Assembly (NCBI GenBank): GCA_947589425.1
Contig: CANQAV010000015.1
Location: 1-43,935 of the forward strand
Reading direction: 5' to 3'
DNA: 43,935 bases
Origin: Candidatus Gastranaerophilales bacterium
Lineage (GTDB): Bacteria > Cyanobacteriota > Vampirovibrionia > Gastranaerophilales > Gastranaerophilaceae
In this document: positions 1 to 8,872 of the stretch, piece by piece
How the letters are laid out: each line of letters begins with the position of its first letter
How positions within the stretch are numbered: the stretch's first letter is position 1
Made by a program: the position numbers and the translations under genes
Notes under the pieces: generated by a model
What the model saw: only the letters and a program-made list of their open reading frames with translations
Told to the model about the DNA's origin: nothing
The model's database searches: none

Positions 1-466
1 CGCACGCCCTTCGCACACTTTTGTGCCCTCACCGGCGTTCGCTAAGTTCGCCCTGCGAACTAAAACTCACTTGGCTCATGCTTTCCGCCTGTGGGTATCT
101 CGCAAGTGCTTCGCTAAGTCGCTTCGCATTGCTCAATTATCCTACGGCGGCATAGTACGGTCTTCGGGCTGTCGGCAAGGCTCAACGCCTTCCCGCACGC
201 CCTTCGCACACTTTTGTGCCCTCACCGGCGTTCGCTAAGTTCGCCCTGCGAACTAAAACTCACTTGGCTCATGCTTTCCGCCTGTGGGTATCTCGCAAGT
301 GCTTCGCTAAGTCGCTTCGCATTGCTCAATTATCCTACGGCGGCATAGTACGGTCTTCGGGCTGTCGGCAAGGCTCAACGCCTTCCCGCACGCCCTTCGC
401 ACACTTTTGTGCCCTCACCGGCGTTCGCTAAGTTCGCCCTGCGAACTAAAACTCACTTGGCTCGGG
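1..466 (-). repeat. 193-bp tandem repeat, 2.4 identical copies
   Basis: The unit starting at 1 recurs at 194 and, partially, at 387, with no difference that I can see over two full copies. The last copy ends at 463-466, where it meets dnaA. Each unit contains, on the minus strand, the element beginning cccgagccaagtgag (or atgagccaagtgag at internal junctions), a hairpin with stem AGTTCGC/GCGAACT (45-51 with 55-61 in copy 1), and a GC-rich tail. The same family recurs at 13.5-14.06 kb and at 43859-43935. Perfect identity at a contig edge could be a recent duplication or an assembly-graph artefact. Open frames inside it are judged spurious. Confidence 0.9.
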
Positions 467-1877
467 ATATCATCTCAAAGAGTTCGTCAGTTACAATTTT
501 CATGGCTTTATTTACCAAAATAGCTTTTTTAAGTTTATCATACTGATACATAATTGTTGTATGATTTTTATGAAATTTCTTTGCAAGCTCGCTATAGCTC
601 ATTCCGATTGTTTCTTTTGCCAAATAAATCGCATATTTTCTTGCATTTACCACTTCTTTTGCTCTTGCGGATGAAAGAATTTCTTCTTTGTCAATGGAAA
701 AATACCTTGCGCAAATATCTAAAATATTTTCAACCGTTATTTTTTTCTTTCTTTGAGAAAAGTTCAAAAACTCTTTTGTATTTTCCACATCAAGCTCAAC
801 ACCTTCAATTGATGCTCTGGCGCTTGCCTTGTTATATGCACCTTCGAGCTCTCTTACATTGTCGCAGTATTCTTTTGCTAAAAATTCCGCCACTTCGTTT
901 GAAATTGGAAAATTCGACGAAACTGCATGACGTTTAACTATTTCAACTCTTGTTTCAAAATCGGGCACTTGAATATTTGCTTCAATTCCCCACTCAAAAC
1001 GGCTTCTCAATCTGTCGGGGATTTTCTCAAATGCGCAAAGAGGTCTGTCGGAAGCAAAAACAATCTGTTTACCCGCATGATAGAGGGCATCAAATGTATT
1101 AAATATTTCTTCTTCGGTACGGTTTTTCCCGTCTATCCACTGAATATCATCAATTAATAAAACATCTACCGACCTGTGCATTTCACGAAATTTTTTCATT
1201 TTTTCGTTTAAATCACTTGTATTTTTACAGGTATTAAGCGCTTCAATAAGCTTATTGCCAAATTCTTCCGCTTTTGTATATCTTACTTTTAAATTCGGAA
1301 AGTTTCTTAAAATTTTATGTCCTATAGCATGCATTAAATGGGTTTTTCCGACCCCGACAGTGCCTGAAATAAAAAGAGGATTATATTTTTGCCCCGGGGT
1401 TTCAGATATCGTCTTGGCAATTTTATAGGCAAATTTTGAATTTTCACCTTCAACAAAATTTTCAAAAGTATATTTTAAATTAAGCCCGCAAAAAGAATGC
1501 ATCTGAGCAAGGTTTTCCATTTTTTTGGCTGTTACGATATGCTCTTTTTCTTCTTTTGTCTGTTTTGAAGCTTTTTTCTTTTTGGATACGGTTTCATCAA
1601 GGATAAACCTCACCCCTCTTTTTAAATGTGTCGCTTCTTCAAGCGCTTCTTCAACTTTTTGAAGGTATTTCTGCTGTAAGACCTGAATACCGAAGCTTTG
1701 AGAGCTTTTAATTAAATATATTCCGTTTTCGCTCATTTCCATAAGCCCCGAAGTGGGCTCAAGCGAGCTAATCCATGTTTTAACAAAAGCGGGAAGCCTG
1801 TTTTCCAATAAATTCAGAAAATTATTCCACACTTCGCTTTCTTTTTCATCAGTTGAGCTTGCCAAAAAATTTTCCAT
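453..1877 (-). CDS. dnaA: Chromosomal replication initiator DnaA
   Basis: DnaA is the AAA+ ATPase that melts oriC and loads the replisome. It has 474 residues from the ATG at 1877; a TTG five codons upstream is possible, and neither has a good ribosome site. Domain I spans about 1-85 and is followed by a lysine-rich linker. The Walker A motif GTVGVGKT lies near 172-179 and Walker B LLIDDIQ near 240-246. An arginine-finger region RLRSRFEWG follows, and the C-terminal DNA-binding helix-turn-helix contains the signature around NHTTIMYQY. The last residues (SRAK) and the TGA stop are encoded by the inserted repeat, so the natural C-terminus has been replaced or trimmed by a few residues. No cluster of DnaA boxes is evident in the short gap upstream. 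Confidence 0.96.
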   Translation of the reverse strand: MENFLASSTDEKESEVWNNFLNLLENRLPAFVKTWISSLEPTSGLMEMSENGIYLIKSSQSFGIQVLQQKYLQKVEEALEEATHLKRGVRFILDETVSKKKKASKQTKEEKEHIVTAKKMENLAQMHSFCGLNLKYTFENFVEGENSKFAYKIAKTISETPGQKYNPLFISGTVGVGKTHLMHAIGHKILRNFPNLKVRYTKAEEFGNKLIEALNTCKNTSDLNEKMKKFREMHRSVDVLLIDDIQWIDGKNRTEEEIFNTFDALYHAGKQIVFASDRPLCAFEKIPDRLRSRFEWGIEANIQVPDFETRVEIVKRHAVSSNFPISNEVAEFLAKEYCDNVRELEGAYNKASARASIEGVELDVENTKEFLNFSQRKKKITVENILDICARYFSIDKEEILSSARAKEVVNARKYAIYLAKETIGMSYSELAKKFHKNHTTIMYQYDKLKKAILVNKAMKIVTDELFEMISRAK

Positions 1878-1948
1878 ATATAATCTAACCAATTTCTAAG
1901 CCATGCTTAATTATTTATATTTTACATCAAAAATTCGACCGGTAAAGA

Positions 1949-3196
1949 TTATAATTTTTCAAGATATTTTTGAGCGTATGCAAGTTGAGGGTCATTATCA
2001 TTAATAAAATCGCTGTGAGTAAAATTGATTGTATAATCAGGCTCAAACCCTTTTTTATTAATATCTTTTCCGGAAGGAGTCAAATAACGTGCTATTGTTA
2101 AATTCATGCCCGTTTTGTTATAAAGAGGGAATATTTTTTGAACAAGCCCTTTTCCGTATGTCCTTGAGCCGACCAAAATCGCTCTGTTATTATCTTTTAG
2201 CGCAGATGCCACAATTTCGGATGCCGAAGCGGTAGAGCCGTCTACAAGAACTACAACGGGGTTTTTATAAATACAACCTTCGGGTTTTGCGGTATATATA
2301 TTCTTTTTGCCTTGCCGTGCCACAACCTGAACGATATTCCCTTTATCCAAAAAGAAATTTGAAATAATGACCGCATTTTGGAATAAACCTCCGGCATTTC
2401 CTCTCAAATCAAGAATCAATCCTTTTGGATTTTGCAATTTATTTAAGGCAATAATAAATTCTTTTGGGGTATCCGCTCCGATAAAGCTTGAAATTCTTAT
2501 ATAGCCGATTTCATCCGTAATTTTTTTATACTCTATTGTTTTGACGTTGATTTCTTCACGCTTTGTACTTTTTTTAAATTTCTCCGTACCTCTTAAAAGC
2601 TCAAGTTCAATGCTTTCATTTTCTTCGCCTTTTATTAATTGTGCCGTATGATACAAAGACGCTCCGTTGACATCATTATCATTTACTTTTAAAATAATAT
2701 CTCCCGGGCGAATTCCCGCAGCATATGCGGGGGCATCTTTCAAAACATTTACGATATAAATTTTTCCCGAAATGGAAGCTATATTTATCCCGATACCATA
2801 CAATCTTGAATTTATCGCATTGTTTTGTTCCCTAAACTCACCTTCCGACATAAATTTTGAATATGAATCATCAAGGCTTGCAAGCATTGTATTAATTGCG
2901 ACATAAGCATCTTCATCCGTTTTTATTTTGTTTGCGTATCTTTTTTTCCACTTATACCAATTTTGACTGTTTAAATTTCTATTGTAATAATTTGTTTTAA
3001 TAACCTGCCATGACTCAAGAAAAAGCCCTTTTGAAGATGTTGTTTCAGTATTTATTATGTTGGCTTTTGATATCGAATTTATTCTTTTTAATTGATTAAT
3101 TTTATAATTATTGTTATTTAAAAAGAACAGCAGAATAACGCTTAAAGCAAGCAGAATATAATGTCTTATTTTAATTTTTTTATAGTCGGGTTTCAT
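1949..3196 (-). CDS. ctpA: S41 family C-terminal processing protease (CtpA-like)
   Basis: This is a periplasmic serine protease of the tail-specific/CtpA family, 415 residues. An N-terminal membrane anchor lies at about residues 12-28, followed by a PDZ domain (about 130-210, with GIGINI and GIRPGDIILKVN) and an S41 catalytic domain. The likely nucleophile is Ser324 in STASASEI, with general base Lys349 in TYGKGLVQ, 25 residues later as in plant and cyanobacterial D1 processing proteases. Its start overlaps the stop of the response regulator by 4 bp (ATGA), so the two are translationally coupled. Photosystem II is not expected here, so the substrate is probably another exported or envelope protein. 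Confidence 0.9.
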   Translation of the reverse strand: MKPDYKKIKIRHYILLALSVILLFFLNNNNYKINQLKRINSISKANIINTETTSSKGLFLESWQVIKTNYYNRNLNSQNWYKWKKRYANKIKTDEDAYVAINTMLASLDDSYSKFMSEGEFREQNNAINSRLYGIGINIASISGKIYIVNVLKDAPAYAAGIRPGDIILKVNDNDVNGASLYHTAQLIKGEENESIELELLRGTEKFKKSTKREEINVKTIEYKKITDEIGYIRISSFIGADTPKEFIIALNKLQNPKGLILDLRGNAGGLFQNAVIISNFFLDKGNIVQVVARQGKKNIYTAKPEGCIYKNPVVVLVDGSTASASEIVASALKDNNRAILVGSRTYGKGLVQKIFPLYNKTGMNLTIARYLTPSGKDINKKGFEPDYTINFTHSDFINDNDPQLAYAQKYLEKL

Positions 3197-3912
3197 TTAT
3201 TCTTTTCTACGCCATTTGATAAAAGCTTATAACCCCCGCCATATATAGTCTTAATGTATTTCTTATCCGCAGGAGAAATTTTATCAATTTTTGCTCTGAG
3301 GTGAGTAATGTGAACTCGGATGGTATCTATATCATCGTCATCATCATAACCCCAAACTTCCTTAAGAAGAGTTTTTGCGCTAACCATAGAGCCTTCGGAC
3401 TGCATTAAAACATTTAAAATATCAAACTCAATCGGGGTTAATTGAGTTTGTTTATCAACAATCTGTACGCTGTAGCTTTCGGGAATCAGGGTAATATCTC
3501 CTTTCGAGAGTATTTCTTTTACTCTTAAAGAGGGTATCTGTTCTCCCGAGCGATTTATAAGAGCAATAACTCTTGCTTTTAATTCTTCCATTTCAAAAGG
3601 TTTAACCAAATAATCATCCACACCGCTGTTAAAACCTTCAAGCTTATTGTTCAGCTCGCCCAAAGCGGTAAGCATGATAATCGGAGTTCTTGCGATTTTA
3701 TCAGTCTGTCTTATTTTTTGGGCAACTTCATACCCGTTAACATTACCCATCATAACATCCAAAATAACAAGAACTGGCTCTTCTTGAACAACAAGAGCAA
3801 ATCCTCTTATGGGATCGGTTGAATAAAGACAGTTATAGCCCGATAATTCAAGGTTAACTTTTATCAACTCGCAAATAGCTATATCATCATCAATAATTAA
3901 AATTTTATTCAT
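3193..3912 (-). CDS. OmpR/PhoB-family response regulator
   Basis: This is a two-component transcription factor of 239 residues. The receiver domain (1-120) has the acidic pocket Asp8-Asp10, phospho-acceptor Asp52 (ILDVMM), Thr82 and Lys104 (LVKPF). The winged-helix effector domain (about 135-230) has the RVHITHLRAKID recognition region and a terminal wing hairpin YGGGYKL. An acidic run DDDDD precedes the recognition helix. No histidine kinase is adjacent; the gene is coupled instead to the ctpA-like protease. A TATAAA hexamer lies 8 nt before the ATG and there is no ribosome site, so the leader may be extremely short. It resembles cyanobacterial RpaB-type regulators, but orthology cannot be settled by eye. 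Confidence 0.9.
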   Translation of the reverse strand: MNKILIIDDDIAICELIKVNLELSGYNCLYSTDPIRGFALVVQEEPVLVILDVMMGNVNGYEVAQKIRQTDKIARTPIIMLTALGELNNKLEGFNSGVDDYLVKPFEMEELKARVIALINRSGEQIPSLRVKEILSKGDITLIPESYSVQIVDKQTQLTPIEFDILNVLMQSEGSMVSAKTLLKEVWGYDDDDDIDTIRVHITHLRAKIDKISPADKKYIKTIYGGGYKLLSNGVEKNK

Positions 3913-3985
3913 AATAAAATTTTATATCTAAAACTTTCTCTCTATGAAAATATTTTCAACACTTTTTACAAAATGAAATACATTT

Positions 3986-5521
3986 TTAATATATCTGATT
4001 AAGTGCGTTAAATATAGCTTTTACGTTTGCAAGGGCGGTTGAAGTATCTATTGCTCTGCCGATTATTTCCTCATTATTTTTATTAAGCATTGATATCATG
4101 CTCATCGCTTGTGCGGATGAGCCTTTGTCATCGCTGTCAAGAGAATATTGTTTATAATATGAAAGTTTTGTTTCAAAACCCAATTTTTTAAGCCCGTTTA
4201 AACAAGCATCAACAGGCCCGTTTCCCTGTCCGATAACTTCTTTTCTTTCCCCTTTAAAATTAAAGAATAAATCAAATACTCCTTTTTCAATCTGTTTAAA
4301 GGAAATTAATTCAAACGCACCTTTGATGTTGCATATTCTATCAAAATACAATTGAAGAATTTCATCAGATTTAAGCTCGCCCTTTTCTTCTGCCAGAGCT
4401 TTTGCATAGGGCATTAAAGCGATTGATTCTTTTATTGTAATAGGATATTTTTGAGCTTTTATTATGTCATAGATTGCAGTTTTACCCGATTGAGAAGTAA
4501 ATCCGATTTTTTCATCGTCATATCTTCCGATTAAATCCGGATGTATGGGTCTGTATGCTCCAAAATCCATTTCTTTTGTTTTTATTGCGCCGTCCTGGTG
4601 TATTCCGCTTCTGTGGGCAAGAGCTTCAGGACCTATTAACGGAGCTTTTTCATAAATTTTTACTTTTGACATTTGAGATATTATAAGAGAAGTTTCATAG
4701 ATTTTGCTTAAGTCAATACCTGTTTTTATACCGCAGTTATGAAGCGCTACCGCAACCTGATTAAAATCGGTATTACCCGCACGCTCGCCCAAACCGTTTA
4801 GACAGCATTCAAGCTGGAGTGCGCCCGCAAAATAACTTTCAACCGTTGTTGCCGTCGCCATGCCTAAGTCGTTGTGATTATGAACGGATATAATCGTATC
4901 ATCGGGCAGCGCTTCTTTTACTTTAAGCATTGTCTCAATAAATTTTTTAGGGCGGTATCTTTCAACCGTGTTTGGCAGATTAATTGTTTTAGCGCCATTT
5001 TGAACAACATCTTTTAATACATCAATCACAAAATCAATGTTTTGAGAACAATCTCCAAAGTGTTCAACCGAAAATTCAATATTTACTTCTTTGTTAATTT
5101 TTTCCATGCATTCTTTTGCATATGAAACAGCGTCAATTGCAAGAGTTGCAACCTCGTCAGGTTTTTTATTTAAAACATGCTCCATATGAAACGGCGAGAG
5201 AGTAATAAAAGTATGTATCCTCGGTTTTTTAGAGTTTTTAATCGCATCGGATGCTTTTTCGATATCTCCCTTGTGCGCCCTTGCAAGAACGGATACAAGA
5301 GTGTTTTTGTCCGCTTTTTCACAAAGAGTTTTACAACATTCAAAATCCATTTGAGATGAAGCAGGAAAACCTATTTCTACTGCAGGAATACCCAATTCTA
5401 CAATTTTATCGAATATAAATAATTTTTCTTCAAGACTCCACGGTTTTTTTAAAGACTGATTGCCGTCCCTTAATGTAATGTCGTAAAAATATGGCGCAGA
5501 GCCATTTTTCAATCTTTGCAT
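3986..5521 (-). CDS. leuA: 2-isopropylmalate synthase
   Basis: LeuA condenses 2-ketoisovalerate with acetyl-CoA in the first committed step of leucine synthesis. The protein has 511 residues. The N-terminal TIM barrel carries DITLRDGNQS at 14-23 and the metal-binding HNHND motif. The GLGERAGN segment closes the barrel. The C-terminal part (about 400-511) has the features of the leucine-binding regulatory domain, including GNGPVDACLNGL. The RDGNQS form and the 511-residue length fit isopropylmalate synthase better than homocitrate or citramalate synthases, which cannot be fully excluded. No other leu gene is near. The region upstream contains the palindrome TGACCGGTCA. Confidence 0.87.
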   Translation of the reverse strand: MQRLKNGSAPYFYDITLRDGNQSLKKPWSLEEKLFIFDKIVELGIPAVEIGFPASSQMDFECCKTLCEKADKNTLVSVLARAHKGDIEKASDAIKNSKKPRIHTFITLSPFHMEHVLNKKPDEVATLAIDAVSYAKECMEKINKEVNIEFSVEHFGDCSQNIDFVIDVLKDVVQNGAKTINLPNTVERYRPKKFIETMLKVKEALPDDTIISVHNHNDLGMATATTVESYFAGALQLECCLNGLGERAGNTDFNQVAVALHNCGIKTGIDLSKIYETSLIISQMSKVKIYEKAPLIGPEALAHRSGIHQDGAIKTKEMDFGAYRPIHPDLIGRYDDEKIGFTSQSGKTAIYDIIKAQKYPITIKESIALMPYAKALAEEKGELKSDEILQLYFDRICNIKGAFELISFKQIEKGVFDLFFNFKGERKEVIGQGNGPVDACLNGLKKLGFETKLSYYKQYSLDSDDKGSSAQAMSMISMLNKNNEEIIGRAIDTSTALANVKAIFNALNQIY

Positions 5522-5590
5522 AATCTTAATATCCCAATTGCTTACTTTTTTAAAATTTTATGTTAATATAAATTTTAGACTAAAAGTAAA

Positions 5591-5600
5591 TGACCGGTCA
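5591..5600. promoter_or_regulatory. 10-bp palindrome, possible operator
   Basis: TGACCGGTCA is a perfect palindrome in the 175-bp gap between the divergent leuA and the membrane-protein pair. Its GC richness stands out in an AT-rich gap. Shorter related words occur near 1938 and 8953. No factor can be assigned. Confidence 0.25.
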
Positions 5601-5696
5601 ACGGGGATTTTTGTAAAAAAATGTTAAACCTACCATAAAAACAGGCAAGTTTTTTTCTTGACGGATTTTAAAAAAAGCGGGTTTTGAAAAAAATAT

Positions 5697-6311
5697 ATGA
5701 AAATTAACAACGTTTCAAATCAAAATTTTAAAGGCGATTCGCTGAATATGGCAGCGAAGTTTATAGGAAAACACCCCGGATTTATAGCAGGTCTTGCGGG
5801 CTGTTCCGTTGTTGCTCAAAAAATTGTTATGTCAACGGCAGAAGCAGGAGTTGCTCCCATAGTTGATATCGGGGTCGGAAAAACGATAAGCAAAGTTGCA
5901 AAAGAAAAAGATGACAGGTTTGTTCAAAGCTCAAAAGTTCAAGCCGTAAGAACATGCGCTCAATCAACGGGCGGTATGATAACGGGTGTCATAATAAGAG
6001 GAGCATGTATTGCTTTATCCACCCTTGGTTTTATGAAAGCGGGAGAAAAAGCAGGCGGAAAAATTGCGGAAATAATCAATCAAGAAGGTATTAAAAAAGC
6101 GGAAAATTTATATAAATATACTAAAAATGCCGAATCATGGGGTAAAACCGTAGGCGGAGCAATTGCAATCCTTGTTATGATGTTTACGAATTTCTTACTT
6201 GATGTACCTTTAGTAAACTTTTTAAACAAAAAATTCACTTCAATTGCAAAAATTAAAAAAGAAAATAAAGAGCGGGAAAATCAGGCTCAAGAAGTAAAGG
6301 AGGCTAAATAA
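5697..6311 (+). CDS. Membrane protein of unknown function with MKI...FKG N-terminus
   Basis: I do not recognise this 204-residue protein. It begins MKINNVSNQNFKG, a short N-terminus resembling those of two other proteins in this window (see the genes ending at 19647 and starting at 19778). Hydrophobic, glycine/alanine-rich segments lie at about 28-46, 92-113 and 153-175, followed by a highly charged C-terminal tail rich in Lys and Glu. The stop overlaps the next start (TAATG), so the pair is co-translated and probably forms one membrane complex. No ribosome site is obvious before the ATG. Confidence 0.75.
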   Translation: MKINNVSNQNFKGDSLNMAAKFIGKHPGFIAGLAGCSVVAQKIVMSTAEAGVAPIVDIGVGKTISKVAKEKDDRFVQSSKVQAVRTCAQSTGGMITGVIIRGACIALSTLGFMKAGEKAGGKIAEIINQEGIKKAENLYKYTKNAESWGKTVGGAIAILVMMFTNFLLDVPLVNFLNKKFTSIAKIKKENKERENQAQEVKEAK

Positions 6312-7039
6312 TGGGAAATCCTTTTACTTCTTTACTTAAATGTTGTAATCCTGACCCTGAAAAAGCGGGAAAAATACTTCTTGTCTTGAACGCTCTGGGT
6401 ATGGTTTTTGCTGCCGCAAGCAACACATTTGCCGCTTCGGTTGATAAAAATACATCAAAAGAAGATAAAAAATTCCTTGTTCCTGCAGGTGCCGTAACGG
6501 GTGCTGCCAATATCGGCATATATTATTTAATGACAACAAAAATAATAGACGGTTTAAAGAAAAGTGCAGTTAAGGCAGTTGAAAAAATGAGTCCGAAAGA
6601 ATTATCGGATAATACGCTTCAATATGTTCAAAAAACCATTGCAAAAAAAGAAAACGGATTTTTAAAAACAGGATTGTTTAAAAAATCTCCCGAATATATT
6701 GCATCCATGAAAAATGCGTTAATTAAAAACGGAGAAGCAACGCAAGAAGCTAAAGATTTATTTAAGACCAACATGAAAGCGGGTGCAGGTGTTTTAGGCG
6801 CATTTATCGGCGCTGTTGTCGGATGTGCTGTTTTAACTCCCATTATTCGAGATGTAAGCGCATATTTTGTACAAAAAAGAATGGAAAAAAATAATCCTTC
6901 TCTTAAAGATAAACCCTACAGACCCTATTTTAACCCTACACACATAGGTCCGAAATGGCAGCAAAATACCCATGCCAAAAAACAGCCTCTTACAATGACA
7001 AGCTATATGGCATTTACAAGCGGAAATATGAAAATTTAA
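6311..7039 (+). CDS. Membrane protein of unknown function, partner of the upstream gene
   Basis: This 242-residue protein is not recognised. Hydrophobic stretches lie near 20-42 (a signal-like LLVLNALGMVFAAAS), 56-74 and 157-180 (glycine-rich). The region between them is positively charged. The C-terminus ends in AFTSGNMKI, which looks like a rearranged version of the MKI/F-G words at the N-terminus of its neighbour. A ribosome site (AAGGAGG) lies just inside the end of the preceding gene and the reading frames overlap by one base, indicating coupling. Its stop abuts the stop of the convergent downstream gene. Confidence 0.75.
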   Translation: MGNPFTSLLKCCNPDPEKAGKILLVLNALGMVFAAASNTFAASVDKNTSKEDKKFLVPAGAVTGAANIGIYYLMTTKIIDGLKKSAVKAVEKMSPKELSDNTLQYVQKTIAKKENGFLKTGLFKKSPEYIASMKNALIKNGEATQEAKDLFKTNMKAGAGVLGAFIGAVVGCAVLTPIIRDVSAYFVQKRMEKNNPSLKDKPYRPYFNPTHIGPKWQQNTHAKKQPLTMTSYMAFTSGNMKI

Positions 7040-7435
7040 TTACACGCTGCATATAAATCTTACGGCATAACCCAAAAGCTGTTTAAATGCTTGAGCATAA
7101 AACAGCGTTCTTACAACTTTAAAGTCGATTTTTTTGATACCCGATGCGAGCTTTAAAGAACGTATCAGAAGTATTACCTGAATTGCATTTGCGGCAATTT
7201 TAATTATTCTTATTGCACTGAGAAGTTTTTTATTTGTTAAAATTGAAATAACTTTATTTATATTTTTTATAACTTCTTTAACTTTTTGGTTGGCTACAAT
7301 AATAATTTTTGAAATTTTCACTGTTTTTTCGTTAAGCTCAATAACTCTTTTTTCAATTTGCATTAATTTTTTACAGCAAAAAACCACAAGAGGGATTTCA
7401 AAAATTATTAATAATATAAAAACAAAATTTAACAT
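7040..7435 (-). CDS. Small membrane protein with coiled-coil centre
   Basis: This 131-residue protein is unrecognised. An N-terminal hydrophobic helix (about 2-20) is followed by a long amphipathic, Lys/Ile/Val-rich helix (about 27-70) and a second hydrophobic region (about 75-95). The layout resembles small envelope proteins with one anchor and a coiled coil, but no family can be named. Its TAA stop touches the stop of the convergent gene. A perfect TATAAT lies exactly 6 nt before the ATG with no ribosome site, so transcription may begin at or next to the start codon. Confidence 0.6.
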   Translation of the reverse strand: MLNFVFILLIIFEIPLVVFCCKKLMQIEKRVIELNEKTVKISKIIIVANQKVKEVIKNINKVISILTNKKLLSAIRIIKIAANAIQVILLIRSLKLASGIKKIDFKVVRTLFYAQAFKQLLGYAVRFICSV

Positions 7436-7441
7436 TAGTGT

Positions 7442-7447
7442 ATTATA
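7442..7447 (-). promoter_or_regulatory. Candidate -10 box 6 nt before an ATG
   Basis: TATAAT on the minus strand is separated by ACACTA from the start codon at 7435. No convincing -35 hexamer exists at normal spacing, so this is weaker than the ruvC and der cases. It suggests a leaderless message. Confidence 0.35.
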
Positions 7448-7498
7448 ATATATTTATAAAAAAATCTCTATACACAATTAAAACTATTTAGGATAAAA

Positions 7499-8872
7499 AT
7501 GGATTTTAAAACTGCAATAATCTGGTCGGGGAAAATATATAAATTTCTTGAAAAATTACATCTTAACGACAATATTTCTCTCGATTATCTGATTGACAAC
7601 AAATACCCCAGAGCCCTCTCAAAGCTTCAAACATATTCTAAGGGCGATAAAATTGCGCTGTGCGCAACAAACGGGAAAAAAATAACTCTTGATATTCTAA
7701 ATCAAATCCTTATCAATGCTCAAAAAAGCGTTATAACAAATGTTTCAAAAGAGGGAAAAATATATCCTGCCCTAACTTCAATTGTTCTTGATTTAACAAA
7801 AGGCATGGATATATTTGGTGAAAATTTTCAAAAAGACCACTATTCAATGGCTTTCAACGAATTTGAACTAAGCGGATATTTTAATTCAATGAAATTTGAA
7901 CATTTAATTCTTCACAATCTCTTAAAAGATCAGAATGATTTTTGTTCTCTAAGCGAAAAAAGAAGAAAAATTCAAGATGCGCTCATACTTAATTCAAAAT
8001 TAAATTTAATTATAAATGCAGATGAGCCATATTTCTTTGCAATTGATGAAATAAAAGATGATATAGCCCAAAACAAAAAAAGAAATAAATTTTATTACGG
8101 TTTTAATGATATTAAATTTGCTGATAAAGATGACAAAATTAATCAACCGAACGATTTTTTCAAATGTCCTAAATGCGGCTCAAGCTTTAACTATAAAAAA
8201 GTATTTTACTCTCATATAGGTATATATGAATGCGAATGCGGTTTTAAACGTCCTAAGCCCGATTTGGCGGCAAATGCGAAAATATATCGTGATTATTCAT
8301 TTATTAATGTTGAATACAAAGGCAACAAATATGCGTTTAAAATACCTCTGGGCGGAGTTGAAAATGCTTATAATGCACTCGGAGCAATTGCGGGAGCTTT
8401 TGCGCTCGGGGTTGACAGAAAAACAATCTCTCAGGCTTTTGAAAATTACAAATATTACTATTGTCACGATCAAGTAATAAATTATAAAAATAAAACAGTC
8501 AAAATTAAAATCATGAAAAATCCGACATCTTTAACTCAAGCGGTGAGCGAACTGTATGGCTTAAGTAATACAAAAATTATTTTATGTATTGATGATGAAA
8601 ATGCTCAAAACGGAGATATAAGCTGGATTTGGGATTCGAATTTAGAAGCCCTTAAAAATTTTGATAATAAAATATATATAACGGGTCCGAGAAACGATGA
8701 TTTAGCGCTTAAACTTAAATATTCGGGTATTAATCCCGTTCTTATGATTATTGACAGCTCCTTTAAAAATGCAATTGAATGCTGTTATTGGGAGCTTGAA
8801 GAAAAAGAGGACATGGTAATAATCGCAACACCTTCCTGTGCAAATGAAATATACAAACTTCTTAAAAAATAA
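7499..8872 (+). CDS. MurT-like Mur ligase with altered P-loop
   Basis: MurT with GatD amidates the stem-peptide glutamate of lipid II. This 457-residue protein keeps the MurT layout: a Mur ligase core, the inserted zinc ribbon (CPKC at about 223-226, CEC at about 244-246), NADEP, and the C-terminal DUF1727-type domain with DISWIWD at 373-379. The ATP-binding loop, normally GTNGKTTT, reads ATNGKKIT near 56-63, replacing the Thr after the key Lys, and the usual DRYGE-type segment is changed. No gatD is adjacent. It may be inactive, use another partner, or tolerate the change. A ribosome site AGGA precedes the ATG. Confidence 0.8.
   Translation: MDFKTAIIWSGKIYKFLEKLHLNDNISLDYLIDNKYPRALSKLQTYSKGDKIALCATNGKKITLDILNQILINAQKSVITNVSKEGKIYPALTSIVLDLTKGMDIFGENFQKDHYSMAFNEFELSGYFNSMKFEHLILHNLLKDQNDFCSLSEKRRKIQDALILNSKLNLIINADEPYFFAIDEIKDDIAQNKKRNKFYYGFNDIKFADKDDKINQPNDFFKCPKCGSSFNYKKVFYSHIGIYECECGFKRPKPDLAANAKIYRDYSFINVEYKGNKYAFKIPLGGVENAYNALGAIAGAFALGVDRKTISQAFENYKYYYCHDQVINYKNKTVKIKIMKNPTSLTQAVSELYGLSNTKIILCIDDENAQNGDISWIWDSNLEALKNFDNKIYITGPRNDDLALKLKYSGINPVLMIIDSSFKNAIECCYWELEEKEDMVIIATPSCANEIYKLLKK

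Noticed and set aside
23-431. Two identical 71-codon frames in the tandem repeat
   Set aside because: They follow the repeat unit exactly and look like repeat-derived noise. A similar frame appears from the repeats at 13.5 kb on the other strand.
1-466. CRISPR array
   Set aside because: The repeat is 193 bp and directly abutted with no variable spacers; there are no cas genes.
1893-1948. Replication origin between dnaA and ctpA
   Set aside because: The gap is only 56 nt, without DnaA-box words or an AT-rich unwinding element of useful length.
5522-5696. T-box or leucine riboswitch before leuA
   Set aside because: I could not find a specifier loop, conserved T-box sequence or terminator/antiterminator pair.
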